Positions 33,832 through 43,755 of a stretch of 64,000 bases of DNA are shown here, in pieces (position 1 is the stretch's first letter; each line of letters starts with the position of its first letter). The translations under genes were made by a program, and so were the position numbers. The notes beneath the pieces are model-generated. The model was not told the DNA's origin, made no database searches, and was given only the letters and a program-made list of their open reading frames with translations. Source of the stretch: Catellatospora sp. IY07-71 (GTDB taxonomy: Bacteria > Actinomycetota > Actinomycetes > Mycobacteriales > Micromonosporaceae); assembly GCF_018326265.1 (NCBI RefSeq), contig NZ_AP023360.1:288501-352500 (forward strand). The letters run 5' to 3'.

Positions 33832-35442
33832 TCAGGTGGTGCGGTTGCGGCGGCGCATCCACCAGCCGGCGAAGAAGAGCAGGCCCAGGCCGCCCGCGAG
33901 GGACGAGCCGACGACGGTCATCATGTCGCCGGTGGACATGCCCGGGTCCTCCGTCGCGGCGGAGGCCGGTGAGGCGTTCGCCGTGCCCGGTGCCGGGTCG
34001 GCGCGCGTGCCGCCGCCGACCGTGTTGACGCCCGCCGCGTTGGGCAGGGCCACGTACGGGAACGTGCCGCCGAACGTGTTCTCGTTGGCGTCGACCCCGT
34101 CGCCGGTGGCCAGCGCGTCCACGAGCTGCCCGGTCTGCGCGGCGCCGACCAGGGCCTGCAGCTCGATGTCGACGACGTCGTCGGTGAGCCGCCGCCCGTT
34201 CGGGAAGCCCTGCAGGTCGCCGCCGAGCACGCCGAGCCGGTTCGGGTCGGCGGTCACCGGCACGGAGAGGTTCAGCCGCAGCATCTCCGCCGGGCGGAAC
34301 CGCGCCGGGTCGACGTCCGCGTTGTTCAGCTGCGAGTTGAGGTCCGCCTTGATCGGCCCGTCGGCCTTGGTGGTGATGCCGGTCAGGAAGATCTCGACCA
34401 GGTCGTCGCGCGGCGTGGCCGGTGCGGGGATGTCGTAGATCGCCTCGATCAGCTTGGGCACCTCGGGTTCGGTGACCCGCTTGACCAGCTGCGGGATCTT
34501 CGCGTCGCCCTCCGGCTTGGACGCGTTGAAGGCGTCCTTCAGCCCGGCGGGCGTCACGACCTCGTTGACCAGCGGGTTGCCCAGGCGCGAGACCTGGACC
34601 CGGTCGCCCGTACGCGGGTCGCCGATGCGCCCGGTGATGCGCACGCGCGGCCGCTCGGTGGTGGTCCACACGCCGATGACGGGGTTGCGCTGCCCGTCGC
34701 CGCGCAGCGCCACGTCCTTGAACGGCACCTCCAGCACGATGCTGTTGACGTTGTACCCGGCGAGCGTGTCCTGCCCGGTCTCGCTCAGGTCGCCGCCGTA
34801 GAGCAGGTCGAACACCCGCAGGTCCAGGAAGAACGGGTCGTCGGCCTGGCCGGCGAAGACCCGCCAGCCGCCGGGCAGCTTGATCGTCGCCTGGTCGCGC
34901 AGCGTGCCGTAGTCCGGCATCGAGGCGTTGCCGACCCGGGACGGGGCCACCGGCACGTTCGTCGCGCGGGTCCGGAAGCCCTCGCCGCCGAACGACGACT
35001 CCAGCGTGTACGTCTGCCGGAACAGCAGGTTCTCGTCGTCGAGCGAGGTGACCGGCCCGTTGTTGTAGAGGAACGTGTTGCTGCCGCGCTTGTCGGTGTT
35101 CTTGAAGGTCCACCGGAAGCGAGCGTCCGGCTTCGCGTCGCCGTCGTTGTCCACATTGATCAGGTAGGTGGCGTCGGTCGCGAACGGGTGGAAGTTCGGG
35201 CCGCCGTCGGGCTCCTGGAACGGCACCCAGTTGGCCACGAAGGTGACGTAGCCGGGGCGGTCAGGGCTGACGAAGGCGTACAGGTCGGTCGCGTCGACGG
35301 CCGGGTCCATCGCGATCAGGGGCGCCTCACGGTGGCTGGACGCGCCGGCCGCGCCGGGGCCGAGCGCGTACAGGCCGCCGGCGAGCGCGACGCACGCGGC
35401 CAGCGCGGCGGCGACGCGGTTGCGGCGAACGGTGAGTCTCAT
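33832..35442 (-). CDS. Exported DUF4331 protein
   Basis: A 536-residue secreted and membrane-anchored protein. Signal peptide to ~34, then SSHREAPLIAMDPAVDATDLYAF, the DUF4331 opening motif. The body contains FHPFATDATYLINVDNDGDAKPDARFRW. A C-terminal helix (VVGSSLAGGLGLLFFAGWWM) followed by MRRRNRTT forms a tail anchor. Function unknown; the family is linked by context to TPR and metal-transport genes. It starts the three-gene DUF4331-TPR-NicO unit. Confidence 0.9.
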   Translation of the reverse strand: MRLTVRRNRVAAALAACVALAGGLYALGPGAAGASSHREAPLIAMDPAVDATDLYAFVSPDRPGYVTFVANWVPFQEPDGGPNFHPFATDATYLINVDNDGDAKPDARFRWTFKNTDKRGSNTFLYNNGPVTSLDDENLLFRQTYTLESSFGGEGFRTRATNVPVAPSRVGNASMPDYGTLRDQATIKLPGGWRVFAGQADDPFFLDLRVFDLLYGGDLSETGQDTLAGYNVNSIVLEVPFKDVALRGDGQRNPVIGVWTTTERPRVRITGRIGDPRTGDRVQVSRLGNPLVNEVVTPAGLKDAFNASKPEGDAKIPQLVKRVTEPEVPKLIEAIYDIPAPATPRDDLVEIFLTGITTKADGPIKADLNSQLNNADVDPARFRPAEMLRLNLSVPVTADPNRLGVLGGDLQGFPNGRRLTDDVVDIELQALVGAAQTGQLVDALATGDGVDANENTFGGTFPYVALPNAAGVNTVGGGTRADPAPGTANASPASAATEDPGMSTGDMMTVVGSSLAGGLGLLFFAGWWMRRRNRTT

Positions 35443-35742
35443 GGTCGGTCCTCCCCAGTCCTCTCGGGTCGAGGGGCCAGACGCGACTGCCGCGTCTGTT
35501 GCGGGGACTTCGGACCAGCTCCGGGTATTGATGGGCGCCTGTCTGATTGCCGTCTTCGGGCCATCCGGAGGCGCTCCGGCACCGAAGCACCTCTTCCGCC
35601 CGGTATCGCGGCCGGTGTCGGCGTCCTGCCTACCCTCCGCACCGGCGGGAGGTCGCGAAGATCGCTGTTTCGTGTCACTTCGCCTGGTAGAACCGCAGAT
35701 CTTGACACGAGACAGCGATCATGCGCTAGAAGGTGCCCTTCC
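35443..35742. other. 300-base intergenic region holding two palindromic elements
   Basis: The region separates the DUF4331 promoter from the end of the F420-type oxidoreductase gene. The half next to DUF4331 presumably holds its promoter, which I cannot place. The rest holds element G (35660-35720) and a single arm of element B (35728-35745). I see no coding potential. Confidence 0.6.
35660..35720. repeat. Palindromic element with GATC ends (family G)
   Basis: Arms GATCGCTGTTTCGTGTCA (35660-35677) and TGACACGAGACAGCGATC (35703-35720) pair with one mismatch across a 25-base spacer. GATC is at both outer ends. It lies downstream of the oxidoreductase gene. Confidence 0.85.
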
Positions 35743-35745
35743 TTA
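35728..35745. repeat. Solo arm of palindromic family B overlapping a stop codon
   Basis: AGAAGGTGCCCTTCCTTA matches one arm of the family-B element. Its last three bases are the TAA stop of the minus-strand oxidoreductase gene. No pairing arm is nearby. Confidence 0.75.
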
Positions 35746-36132
35746 CTGGGCGAGTTTGGCGGTGGGGGTGACTTTGACGATCACGCGGACCTCCTCGGGC
35801 TTGCGCCAGGGGTAGGTCTCCTTGCCGAGGTACTTGTAGGCGAGCTTGTCGATGTGCGCGTCGGCGCCCTCCTCGACGAACTCGACGTCGCCCTTCACCC
35901 AGAGGGTGCGGTAGTCGTCGTGCTTGTCCACGATGGAGATGCCCACCCGCGGGTCGCGGACCAGGGCGTTGTACTTCACCCGGCCCTTGGCGGTGTTGAA
36001 GAGGATGTGCTCGCCGTCGGTGTCGATCCACACCGGGGTCACGTGCGGCGAGCCGTCGGCCTCCGTCACGGCCACGTGGGCGAGCTGGGCCTCGTTGAGC
36101 AGGGCGAGGTCGTCGTCGGTCAAAATCGGCAT
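35743..36132 (-). CDS. PPOX-class F420-dependent oxidoreductase
   Basis: A 129-residue split-barrel flavin/F420-binding protein of the PPOX class. Motifs are HVAVTEADGSPHVTPVWID at ~20-38, FNTAKGRVKYNALVRDPRV and VKGDVEFVEEG. Members reduce small organic substrates with F420H2 or bind biliverdin; the substrate is not evident. ATG 36132 seems leaderless, with TACATT seven bases upstream. The stop lies in a family-B arm. Confidence 0.88.
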   Translation of the reverse strand: MPILTDDDLALLNEAQLAHVAVTEADGSPHVTPVWIDTDGEHILFNTAKGRVKYNALVRDPRVGISIVDKHDDYRTLWVKGDVEFVEEGADAHIDKLAYKYLGKETYPWRKPEEVRVIVKVTPTAKLAQ

Positions 36133-36139
36133 AGCACGC

Positions 36140-36145
36140 AATGTA
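36140..36145 (-). promoter_or_regulatory. -10 element of a probable leaderless promoter
   Basis: On the minus strand TACATT (36145-36140) is followed by seven bases and the ATG at 36132, with no ribosome binding site. Confidence 0.45.
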
Positions 36146-36169
36146 CCCGTAATGCCGTACGGAAAACGG

Positions 36170-36448
36170 CTACTCCGGGGGCATCGGGATGCGCAGCGAC
36201 ATGGTGCCGCGCAGGTCCAGCCAGGCGTCCGACGGGCCCCGGACCAGCCGCATCAGCACCTCCTGGCAGGACGGGCAGCGCGCGACGAGGCCGGGCGCCT
36301 GCGCGTACACCTTCATGCCCGCCACCGGACCCTCGCCGCCGCAGTGCACGCAGCGCCCCACGGCGCCGGTCATGTCCACGGTGAACAGCTCGCGCAGCGG
36401 CCCGGCCAGCGTGTTGCCGTCGGTGTAGTCGTCGGAGAAGAGGTCCAT
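36170..36448 (-). CDS. DUF6510-like zinc-ribbon protein
   Basis: A 92-residue protein with two CxxC pairs (CVHCGGEG and CPSCQEVL, 31 residues apart from first Cys to last pair), a likely zinc ribbon. An N-terminal MDLFSDDYTDGNTLAGPL precedes it. The ATG lies two bases after the FNR gene stop, so it is the third gene of the sulfite-oxidase-like set. Function unknown; constant linkage to such reductases suggests an assembly or electron-transfer helper, which is inference. Confidence 0.8.
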   Translation of the reverse strand: MDLFSDDYTDGNTLAGPLRELFTVDMTGAVGRCVHCGGEGPVAGMKVYAQAPGLVARCPSCQEVLMRLVRGPSDAWLDLRGTMSLRIPMPPE

Positions 36449-36450
36449 GG

Positions 36451-37215
36451 TCAGCTCCCGGTCGGCCCGAAACGCTCGGTCTTCACGCGGCGCGGGTCGT
36501 GGCCCAGCGCCACCAGGATGTCGGCGACCGTCTCCACGAACGCGGTCGGGCCGCACACGAAGCAGGACGGCTGGAAGTCCGGCGGCCAGCCGCCGTTGTT
36601 CACGTCCGCGACGCTCAGCCGCCGCGGCGCGGCGGGCCAGCCCTCCGGCGCCTGCCGGGTGTACACGTAGCCGACGTCCAGCCCCATGTCGTCCCGGGCG
36701 CGGGTGCGCAGCTCGTCGGCGTAGAAGCGGTCCTCCGGCGTACGCACCGAATAGATGAGCCGGAACAGCGCCCGGCTGCCCGCCTCCCGCCGCGCCCGGA
36801 TCATCGCCATCAGCGGCACGATGCCCGAGCCGCCCGCGATCAGCAGCACCGGCGCCGGGTCGGCCGCACGCCAGACGAACCAGCCGCCCACCGGCCCGCG
36901 CAGCTCGATCACGTCGCCGGGCACCAGGGTCTCGGTGAGGTACGGCGAGACCTCCCCGTCGTCGACGCGCTGCACGGTCAGCGCCACGCGCGTGCCGTCG
37001 GCGGGCGTCGCGATGGAGTAGCTGCGCTGCGTGCTGTACCCGTCCTCGGCGGTCAGCCGCACGTCCACGTGCTGCCCCGGCAGGTGCCCCGGCCAGTCGG
37101 GCACGTCGAACACCAGCGTGCGCGCGCTGGGCGTCTCCTCGACGACCTCGGCCAGCCTGGCCGCGTGCCAGGTCAGCCGCCGGTTCAGTCCCCCTGATAC
37201 CGCTGCTCGCGCCAT
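36451..37215 (-). CDS. FAD-binding ferredoxin/flavodoxin reductase-like oxidoreductase
   Basis: A 254-residue FNR-fold protein. RSYSIATPAD is the FAD-binding RxYS motif, GGSGIVPLMAMIR the NAD(P)-binding motif and CFVCGPTAFVE the C-terminal CGP motif. There is no plant-type ferredoxin domain. Its ATG overlaps the upstream molybdopterin gene by 31 bases, and it probably passes NAD(P)H electrons to that enzyme. The close downstream gene encodes the DUF6510 protein. Confidence 0.9.
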   Translation of the reverse strand: MARAAVSGGLNRRLTWHAARLAEVVEETPSARTLVFDVPDWPGHLPGQHVDVRLTAEDGYSTQRSYSIATPADGTRVALTVQRVDDGEVSPYLTETLVPGDVIELRGPVGGWFVWRAADPAPVLLIAGGSGIVPLMAMIRARREAGSRALFRLIYSVRTPEDRFYADELRTRARDDMGLDVGYVYTRQAPEGWPAAPRRLSVADVNNGGWPPDFQPSCFVCGPTAFVETVADILVALGHDPRRVKTERFGPTGS

Positions 37216-37802
37216 GGGTCACCGTAGTCGTGGTAGCCGGCGCTCTCCCAGAAGCCCGGCTCGTCCTCGTCGGTCAGCCGCAGGCCGCGCACCCACTTGG
37301 CCGACTTCCACAGGTAGAGGTGCGGCACCAGCAGCCGGGCCGGGCCGCCGTGCTCGGGGTGCAGATCCTCGCCGTCGAACTTGTACGCGATCCACGCCTG
37401 CCCGTTGCGCAGGTCCTCGAACGGCAGGTTCGTGGTGTATCCGCCGTACGAGTGGACCATCACGTAGTCGGCCGCCGTGTCCACCCCGTCGAGCAGCACG
37501 TCCAGGCTGACGCCCTGCCAGCTGGTGCCCAGCTTCGACCACTTGGTGACGCAGTGCAGGTCGACGGTCGGCTGCTCGCTCGGCAGCGCCATCAGCTCCG
37601 CCCAGCTCCACCGGTGCTTCTCCCCCGCCTCGGTGACCACGACGAACTCCCACGTGTCCGTCGGCACCCGCGGCGTCGGCCCGGCCGTCAGCACCGGAAA
37701 GTCCTCGGTCAGATACTGCCCCGGCGGCAGCTTCACGCCACCGCCCTCAGCCCCCCGCCGCCCCCGGAACCCCGGCGACACGATCCCACCCATCCCCCAC
37801 AA
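37185..37802 (-). CDS. Sulfite-oxidase-like molybdopterin oxidoreductase
   Basis: A 205-residue single-domain molybdopterin enzyme. DLHCVTKWSKLGTSWQGVSL holds the molybdenum-ligating Cys; YGGYTTNLPFEDL and HGGPARLLVPHLYLWKSAKW are further family motifs. No signal peptide, so it is cytoplasmic, unlike MsrP. The C-terminal dimerisation domain of true sulfite oxidases is absent. It leads the three-gene redox unit with the FNR and DUF6510 proteins. The substrate may be a sulfoxide or sulfite-like compound. Confidence 0.9.
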   Translation of the reverse strand: MWGMGGIVSPGFRGRRGAEGGGVKLPPGQYLTEDFPVLTAGPTPRVPTDTWEFVVVTEAGEKHRWSWAELMALPSEQPTVDLHCVTKWSKLGTSWQGVSLDVLLDGVDTAADYVMVHSYGGYTTNLPFEDLRNGQAWIAYKFDGEDLHPEHGGPARLLVPHLYLWKSAKWVRGLRLTDEDEPGFWESAGYHDYGDPWREQRYQGD

Positions 37803-37844
37803 CTACCACCCGCCGCCCGTCCCCCGCCCCGCTTCCCCCGCGTT

Positions 37845-37899
37845 GATCATGAACTTATGGGCGTGTTCAACGGCGTGTCGCTTCCCTAACTTCATGATC
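37845..37899. repeat. Palindromic element with GATC ends (family C)
   Basis: Arms GATCATGAACTTATGGG (37845-37861) and CCCTAACTTCATGATC (37884-37899) pair imperfectly. GATC closes both ends. It lies between the start of the molybdopterin gene and the end of the citrate synthase gene. Confidence 0.78.
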
Positions 37900-37943
37900 G
37901 ACGCAGCGGTCCCGCGAGGGCGGGGCGCACAGGTGGGGTACGC

Positions 37944-37981
37944 GGAAGGGCGCGCTCGCCGTGCGGCGGGCGCGCCCTTCC
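37944..37981 (-). terminator. Terminator of the citrate synthase gene
   Basis: Arms GGAAGGGCGCGC (37944-37955) and GCGCGCCCTTCC (37970-37981) form a 12-bp stem just after the gltA stop on the minus strand. Confidence 0.75.
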
Positions 37982-37994
37982 AGGTGCGTGTGGG

Positions 37995-39278
<1,284 letters not shown>

Positions 39279-39474
39279 GACTTCCCTCGCTTTTTCGGGA
39301 GCTTCTCTTACCAAAGTTAAGTTTCAGGGTAAGCACTTGACGGCGGCATATGCGCTCTCCACCGCTGAGGGGAGAATCACGGTCCCCGCCGCGTTTTGCC
39401 TGGACTTGCCATCTTTTCTACCGAATGCGGGAGGGATGTCGGCCAGAGCACCCGCCCCGGCACCGCCCGCGGCT

Positions 39475-39480
39475 TACCCT
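39475..39480 (+). promoter_or_regulatory. -10 element of a probable leaderless promoter
   Basis: TACCCT six bases before the GTG at 39487. The same hexamer precedes the gene at 45307 at seven bases. Confidence 0.5.
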
Positions 39481-39486
39481 GGATCC

Positions 39487-40005
39487 GTGGCGACGGAGCC
39501 CATGGCCAGCGTGGACATGTCAGGCGAGGAAGCCGAACGCTGGCTTGCCCTCGCGGTGAAGTTCGCCGTCTCGAACGTGGAGACGGGCGGCGGGGGACCG
39601 TTCGCCTCGATCATCGTCAAGGGCGGCGAGGTGATCGGCCGCGGCGTGAACCGGGTCATCCGTGACCTGGACCCCACCGCGCACTCCGAGATCGTCGCCA
39701 TCCGCGCCGCGTGCCGCCAGGCGCTGCACTTCCGGCTGCCGGGCGCGGTGCTCGTCTCCTCCTGCGAGCCGTGCCCGATGTGCCTGACCGCCGCGCTGTG
39801 GGCGGACATCGGCCGCATCATCTACGCCGTCGACCGGCACGAGGCCGCCGCCGCGGGCTTCCCCCAGGTCGAGCTGTACGACCTCTTCGAGGACCCGCAG
39901 CACACCTGGACCGTCCCCGTCGGCAAGATCTCCATCGCCCAGTCCCACGACCCCTTCGACGCCTGGCAGCGCACCAAACCCCAGCGCGAAGCCCGCCCCC
40001 GCTGA
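39487..40005 (+). CDS. Nucleoside/guanine deaminase (CDA superfamily)
   Basis: A 172-residue zinc deaminase of the cytidine-deaminase superfamily. Zinc and catalytic residues are in TAHSEIVAIRAA (the HxE motif) and SSCEPCPMCLTA (PCxxC). The similarity is greatest to guanine deaminases of the GuaD type, but the substrate could be another base. GTG 39487 looks leaderless; ATG 39502 is an alternative. A family-A palindrome follows the gene. Confidence 0.9.
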   Translation: MATEPMASVDMSGEEAERWLALAVKFAVSNVETGGGGPFASIIVKGGEVIGRGVNRVIRDLDPTAHSEIVAIRAACRQALHFRLPGAVLVSSCEPCPMCLTAALWADIGRIIYAVDRHEAAAAGFPQVELYDLFEDPQHTWTVPVGKISIAQSHDPFDAWQRTKPQREARPR

Positions 40006-40031
40006 CGACGCCCGCGCGCCTCCTCTTCACC

Positions 40032-40091
40032 TGCACTTTCGGGGAAACTGCAGCCTCCCAGCCGCGGCCGGCTGCAGTTTCCCCGAAACTG
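40032..40091. repeat. Dispersed palindromic element, family A
   Basis: Arms TGCACTTTCGGGGAAACTGC (from 40032) and TGCAGTTTCCCCGAAACTG (to 40091), between converging genes. Confidence 0.9.
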
Positions 40092-40142
40092 ACGCTCCGA
40101 CCGGCGGGGGCGGGGCGGGGCGGGGGTATGCGGGCGGCGGGG

Positions 40143-41147
40143 TCAGGAGCCGCCGTGGGCGTCGTGCCAGTGGGCGAGCAGGGCGGACTCGTCGGCGCGG
40201 GTGATGCCCGCCCAGGGCTTGCGCTCGGGCGCGGTGGCCAGCCAGGCGAGGGTGTCGCGGGCGGTGTCGGCCAGGGGGCGGGGGCTCAGGCCGGCGGCGA
40301 GCGCGCTGGAGACGTCCCGGGCCATGAAACCCGCGTACTCGGGCAGCGGGAGCCACATCGGCAGCGAACGCTCGCCCATCCACGGCTCGACCCCCTCGGC
40401 GGCCAGGAAGTCCTGGTCGACCCAGGTCAGCTCGGGGGTGACCCCGATCCCTGCGGCGATGCCCGCGAAGAAGTCCGCCCGGGTGACCGGAGCGCCGATG
40501 CCGTCGTACGGCCCGGCCAGGCGCCGCTCGGCGGCCTGCACCAGCCACGCGGCGAGATCGCGCACGTCCACCCACTGCACGAGGTCGTCCGGCGAGCCCG
40601 GCGCGAGGATCTCGCCGCCGTCGGCGAGCCGGGAGACCCAGTAGTCGAACCGGTTCGTGGTGTCCTCGGGGCCGACGATCAGCCCGGCCCGGCACAGCAT
40701 GGCCCGGTCCGCGCCGACCCCGTCGACCAGCGCCTTCTCGCAGGCGACCTTGGCCGGGCCGTAGTTCGGGCCGGTGGCGTCGTCGGTCTCCAGCGGCAGC
40801 GGGTCGAGCAGCCGCGCGTCGGCCGCCCGCTCGCCCGGGGCGCTCTGGTCGGCGTAGACGGAGCAGCTGGACACGTACACCCAGTGCGCGGCGCGGTCGC
40901 GCAGCACGGACACCGCGTGGCGCACGTGGCTGGGCCGCCGGGCGACGTCGATCACCGCGTCGAAGGAGCCGTCGAGCCCGGCCAGGCCGTCGGGAGCGTC
41001 GCGGTCGGCGGTGACGAGCCGAGCCCCGTCGGGCACCCCGCCGGACACGCCGCGCGCGACGCAGGTCACGTCATGTCCCGCCGCCAGCGCATGGGCGGCC
41101 ACCGCACGCCCGAGGAATACCGTGCCACCGAGTACGAGGATCCGCAT
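40143..41147 (-). CDS. NAD-dependent epimerase/dehydratase family protein
   Basis: A 334-residue extended short-chain dehydrogenase-like protein. The nucleotide-binding motif GGTVFLGRAVAAHALAAG is at residues ~7-24 (GGTxFLG, as in plastid CSP41-like and actinobacterial relatives). YVSSCSVYAD supplies the Ser/Tyr region, and the usual YxxxK appears as YGPAKVACE. Substrate unknown. ATG 41147 is favoured because the Rossmann strand starts at once. Confidence 0.85.
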   Translation of the reverse strand: MRILVLGGTVFLGRAVAAHALAAGHDVTCVARGVSGGVPDGARLVTADRDAPDGLAGLDGSFDAVIDVARRPSHVRHAVSVLRDRAAHWVYVSSCSVYADQSAPGERAADARLLDPLPLETDDATGPNYGPAKVACEKALVDGVGADRAMLCRAGLIVGPEDTTNRFDYWVSRLADGGEILAPGSPDDLVQWVDVRDLAAWLVQAAERRLAGPYDGIGAPVTRADFFAGIAAGIGVTPELTWVDQDFLAAEGVEPWMGERSLPMWLPLPEYAGFMARDVSSALAAGLSPRPLADTARDTLAWLATAPERKPWAGITRADESALLAHWHDAHGGS

Positions 41148-41253
41148 GGCCGCAAGCATCACCGACCCCGCCCCGGATTCGCACACCCGTTCGCGCTCGG
41201 CGTACCCCCACCCCCCGGCCCGGCCGCCGCGAGGCCGCGCCGCCCCACGTCAA

Positions 41254-41328
41254 GATCGCTCGACTTGCCAGGCAGACGGGCGAATGCGGGCTCAAGATAC
41301 GCCCGTCTGCCTGGCAAGTCGGATGATC
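41254..41328. repeat. Long palindromic element with GATC ends (family E)
   Basis: Two perfect 22-base arms (41261-41282 and 41300-41321, core CTTGCCAGGCAGACGG) enclose 17 bases. GATC flanks each side (41254-41257, 41325-41328). The minus-strand stop of the helicase gene lies in the right flank. Confidence 0.9.
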
Positions 41329-43621
41329 AAGCGGGGTCGGGCGGGAGGAGGCGGTGGTCGAGGGCGGTGTGGCGGCGGCCGGCGCCGAGGGTGCGGACGG
41401 CGACGGCGAGGGCGCGGGTGGAGCCGGCCAGGACGACGAGCTTCTTGGCGCGGGTGACCGCGGTGTAGAGCAGGTTGCGCTGGAGCATCATCCAGGCGCT
41501 GGTGGTCAGCGGCACGACCACGGCCGGATACTCCGAGCCCTGCGAGCGGTGGATGCTGATGGCGTACGCGTGCACCAGCTCGTCCAGCTCGTCGAAGGCG
41601 TACTCGACGTCCTCGTCCTCGTCGGTGCGCACGATCAGCTTGTGGTCGTCGGGCTGCATGCCGGTCACCACGCCGACGGTGCCGTTGAACACCCCGGCCG
41701 TGCCCTTGTCGTAGTTGTTGCGGATCTGGGTGACCTTGTCGCCGACCCGGTAGACCCGGCCGCCGTAGCGGCGCTCGGGGCGGCCCTCGACCGCCGGGGT
41801 CAGCGCCTCCTGGAGCAGCTGGTTGAGGTTGCCCGCACCGGCCGGGCCGCGGTGCATCGGGGTGAGCACCTGGATGTCGCGGCGGGCGTCGAAGCCGAAC
41901 TTCTTCGGGATGCGCTTGCTGACCAGGTCGACGACGAGCGGCGCGGTCGCCTCGCTGTCCTCGCACTCGAAGAAGAAGAAGTCGGGGAAGCCCTTGAGCT
42001 GCGGGAACTGGCCCGCGTTGATGCGGTGCGCGTTGACCACCACGCCGGACTCCTGCGCCTGGCGGAAGATGCGGGTGAGCCGGACGCGCGGGATGACGTC
42101 GGCGTTGAGCAGGTCGCGGAGCACCTCGCCCGCGCCGACCGAGGGCAGCTGGTCCACGTCGCCGACCAGCAGCAGGTGCGCGCCGGGCGCGACCGCCTTG
42201 ACCAGCTTGTTGGCCAGGATCAGGTCGAGCATGGACGCCTCGTCGACGACCACCAGGTCCGCGTCGAGCGGGTTGTCCCGGTCGTACGAGGGATCGCCGC
42301 CCGGCTGGAGTTTCAGCAGCCGGTGCACGGTGGTGGCCTCGTGGCCGGTCAGCTCGGCGAGCCGCTTCGCGGCCCGGCCCGTCGGCGCGGCGAGCACGAT
42401 CTTCGCGCGCTTGGCGCGGGCCAGCTCGACGATGGACCGCACGGTGAAGCTCTTGCCGCAGCCGGGGCCGCCGGTGAGCACCGCGACCTTCTCGGTCAGC
42501 GCGAGCCGCACCGCCTGCTCCTGCTCCGGGGCCAGCTCGTGGCCGGTGCGGGTCTTCAGCCACGCCTGCGCCCGGTCCCAGTCGACCGAGCCGAACGCGG
42601 GCATCCGGTCGCGGCCCGTGTTGAGCAGCGACAGCAGGCTGCCCGCGAGGCCGCGCTCGGCGCGGTGGAACGGCACCAGGTAGACGGCGGGCACCGGGCC
42701 GTCCGCGCCGGGCACCTCCTCGCGCACCACGCCCTCGTCGTCGGCCAGCTCGCGCAGGCACTGCTCGACCAGCGCCGCGGGCACGGCCAGGTCGTGCCCT
42801 TCCTTGTCGGTCACCGCGAGGATCTTCGCGGCGTCGGTGACCAGGTTGGGCGCGGGCAGGTAGCAGTGGCCGCCGTCGGCCGCCTCGCTGAGGGTGTACT
42901 GCAGGCCGGCCTTGACGCGCTGCGGGGAGTCGTACGCGATGCCGACCGCGCGGGCGATGGTGTCGGCGGTGCGGAAGCCGATGCCCCACACGTCGGCGGC
43001 CAGCCGGTAAGGCTCCTCCTTGACCACCTGGATGGAGGTGTCGGCGTACTGCTTGTAGATGCGCACGGCAAGGGACGTGGACACGCCGACGCCCTGCAGG
43101 AAGATCATGACTTCCTTGATCGCCTGCTGCTCCAGCCAGGCGGCGGCGATCAGCTTGGTGCGCTTCGGGCCCAGCTTCGGCACCTCGATCAGGCGCTGCG
43201 GCTCGTCCTCGATGACGCGCAGGGTGTCGGTGCCGAAGTGGGCCACGATGCGCTCGGCCAGCTTCGGGCCGATGCCCTTGACCAGGCCCGAGCCGAGGTA
43301 GCGCTCGATGCCGACGATCGTCGCGGGCAGCACGGTCGTGTAGTTCCACACCTCGAACTGGCGGCCGTAGCGCGGGTGCGAGGTCCAGCGGCCGGTCATC
43401 CGCAGGCTCTCCCCCGGCTGCGCGCCGAGCAGCGAGCCGACCACGGTGAGCAGGTCGTTTCCCGACTTCTCGGTGGCGACGCGGGCGATGGTGTAGCCGG
43501 TCTCCTCGTTGGCGTACGTGATGCGCTCCAGCACGGCGTCCAGCACGACGCCGGGCGGGCGGGCGCCGTCGGCGGGCGGGCGGGGGCCGGGCGCCGCCGG
43601 GGGTGAGGTCAACGCGGTCAC
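41327..43621 (-). CDS. recD2: RecD2-type SF1B DNA helicase
   Basis: A 764-residue ATP-dependent helicase of the RecD2/YrrC family, which works without RecBC in replication and repair. An N-terminal OB-like region and helix-hairpin-helix segments (GIGPKLAERIVAHFG, LGPKRTKLI, GVGVSTSLAVRIYKQ) precede the motor. Helicase motifs: I GGPGCGKSFT (~382), II VVVDEASM (~457), III LVGDVDQLPSVGAG, VI YTAVTRAKK. The GTG at 43621 is the most downstream start that keeps the conserved beginning; no strong ribosome binding site is seen. Confidence 0.93.
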   Translation of the reverse strand: MTALTSPPAAPGPRPPADGARPPGVVLDAVLERITYANEETGYTIARVATEKSGNDLLTVVGSLLGAQPGESLRMTGRWTSHPRYGRQFEVWNYTTVLPATIVGIERYLGSGLVKGIGPKLAERIVAHFGTDTLRVIEDEPQRLIEVPKLGPKRTKLIAAAWLEQQAIKEVMIFLQGVGVSTSLAVRIYKQYADTSIQVVKEEPYRLAADVWGIGFRTADTIARAVGIAYDSPQRVKAGLQYTLSEAADGGHCYLPAPNLVTDAAKILAVTDKEGHDLAVPAALVEQCLRELADDEGVVREEVPGADGPVPAVYLVPFHRAERGLAGSLLSLLNTGRDRMPAFGSVDWDRAQAWLKTRTGHELAPEQEQAVRLALTEKVAVLTGGPGCGKSFTVRSIVELARAKRAKIVLAAPTGRAAKRLAELTGHEATTVHRLLKLQPGGDPSYDRDNPLDADLVVVDEASMLDLILANKLVKAVAPGAHLLLVGDVDQLPSVGAGEVLRDLLNADVIPRVRLTRIFRQAQESGVVVNAHRINAGQFPQLKGFPDFFFFECEDSEATAPLVVDLVSKRIPKKFGFDARRDIQVLTPMHRGPAGAGNLNQLLQEALTPAVEGRPERRYGGRVYRVGDKVTQIRNNYDKGTAGVFNGTVGVVTGMQPDDHKLIVRTDEDEDVEYAFDELDELVHAYAISIHRSQGSEYPAVVVPLTTSAWMMLQRNLLYTAVTRAKKLVVLAGSTRALAVAVRTLGAGRRHTALDHRLLPPDPA

Positions 43622-43672
43622 TCCGACATGGTGCCGTACGGGTCCGTCAAGGCGCCTCACCGCGCCGCACCC

Positions 43673-43735
43673 GTGCAGTTGCGGGGAAACTGCACGCGAC
43701 GCACCGCCCACGCGTGCAGTTTCCCCGAAACTGCA
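43673..43735. repeat. Dispersed palindromic element, family A
   Basis: Arms GTGCAGTTGCGGGGAAACTG (from 43673) and TGCAGTTTCCCCGAAACTGC (from 43715), between the end of the FAD oxidase gene and the start of recD2, two genes in the same direction. Confidence 0.9.
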
Positions 43736-43755
43736 ACCCCGCGGGCCCGAGCGGG

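Noticed and set aside
37944-37981. A further copy of palindromic family B, because of the GGAAGGG start.
   Set aside because: The remainder of the stem is pure GC and unrelated; it behaves as an ordinary gltA terminator.
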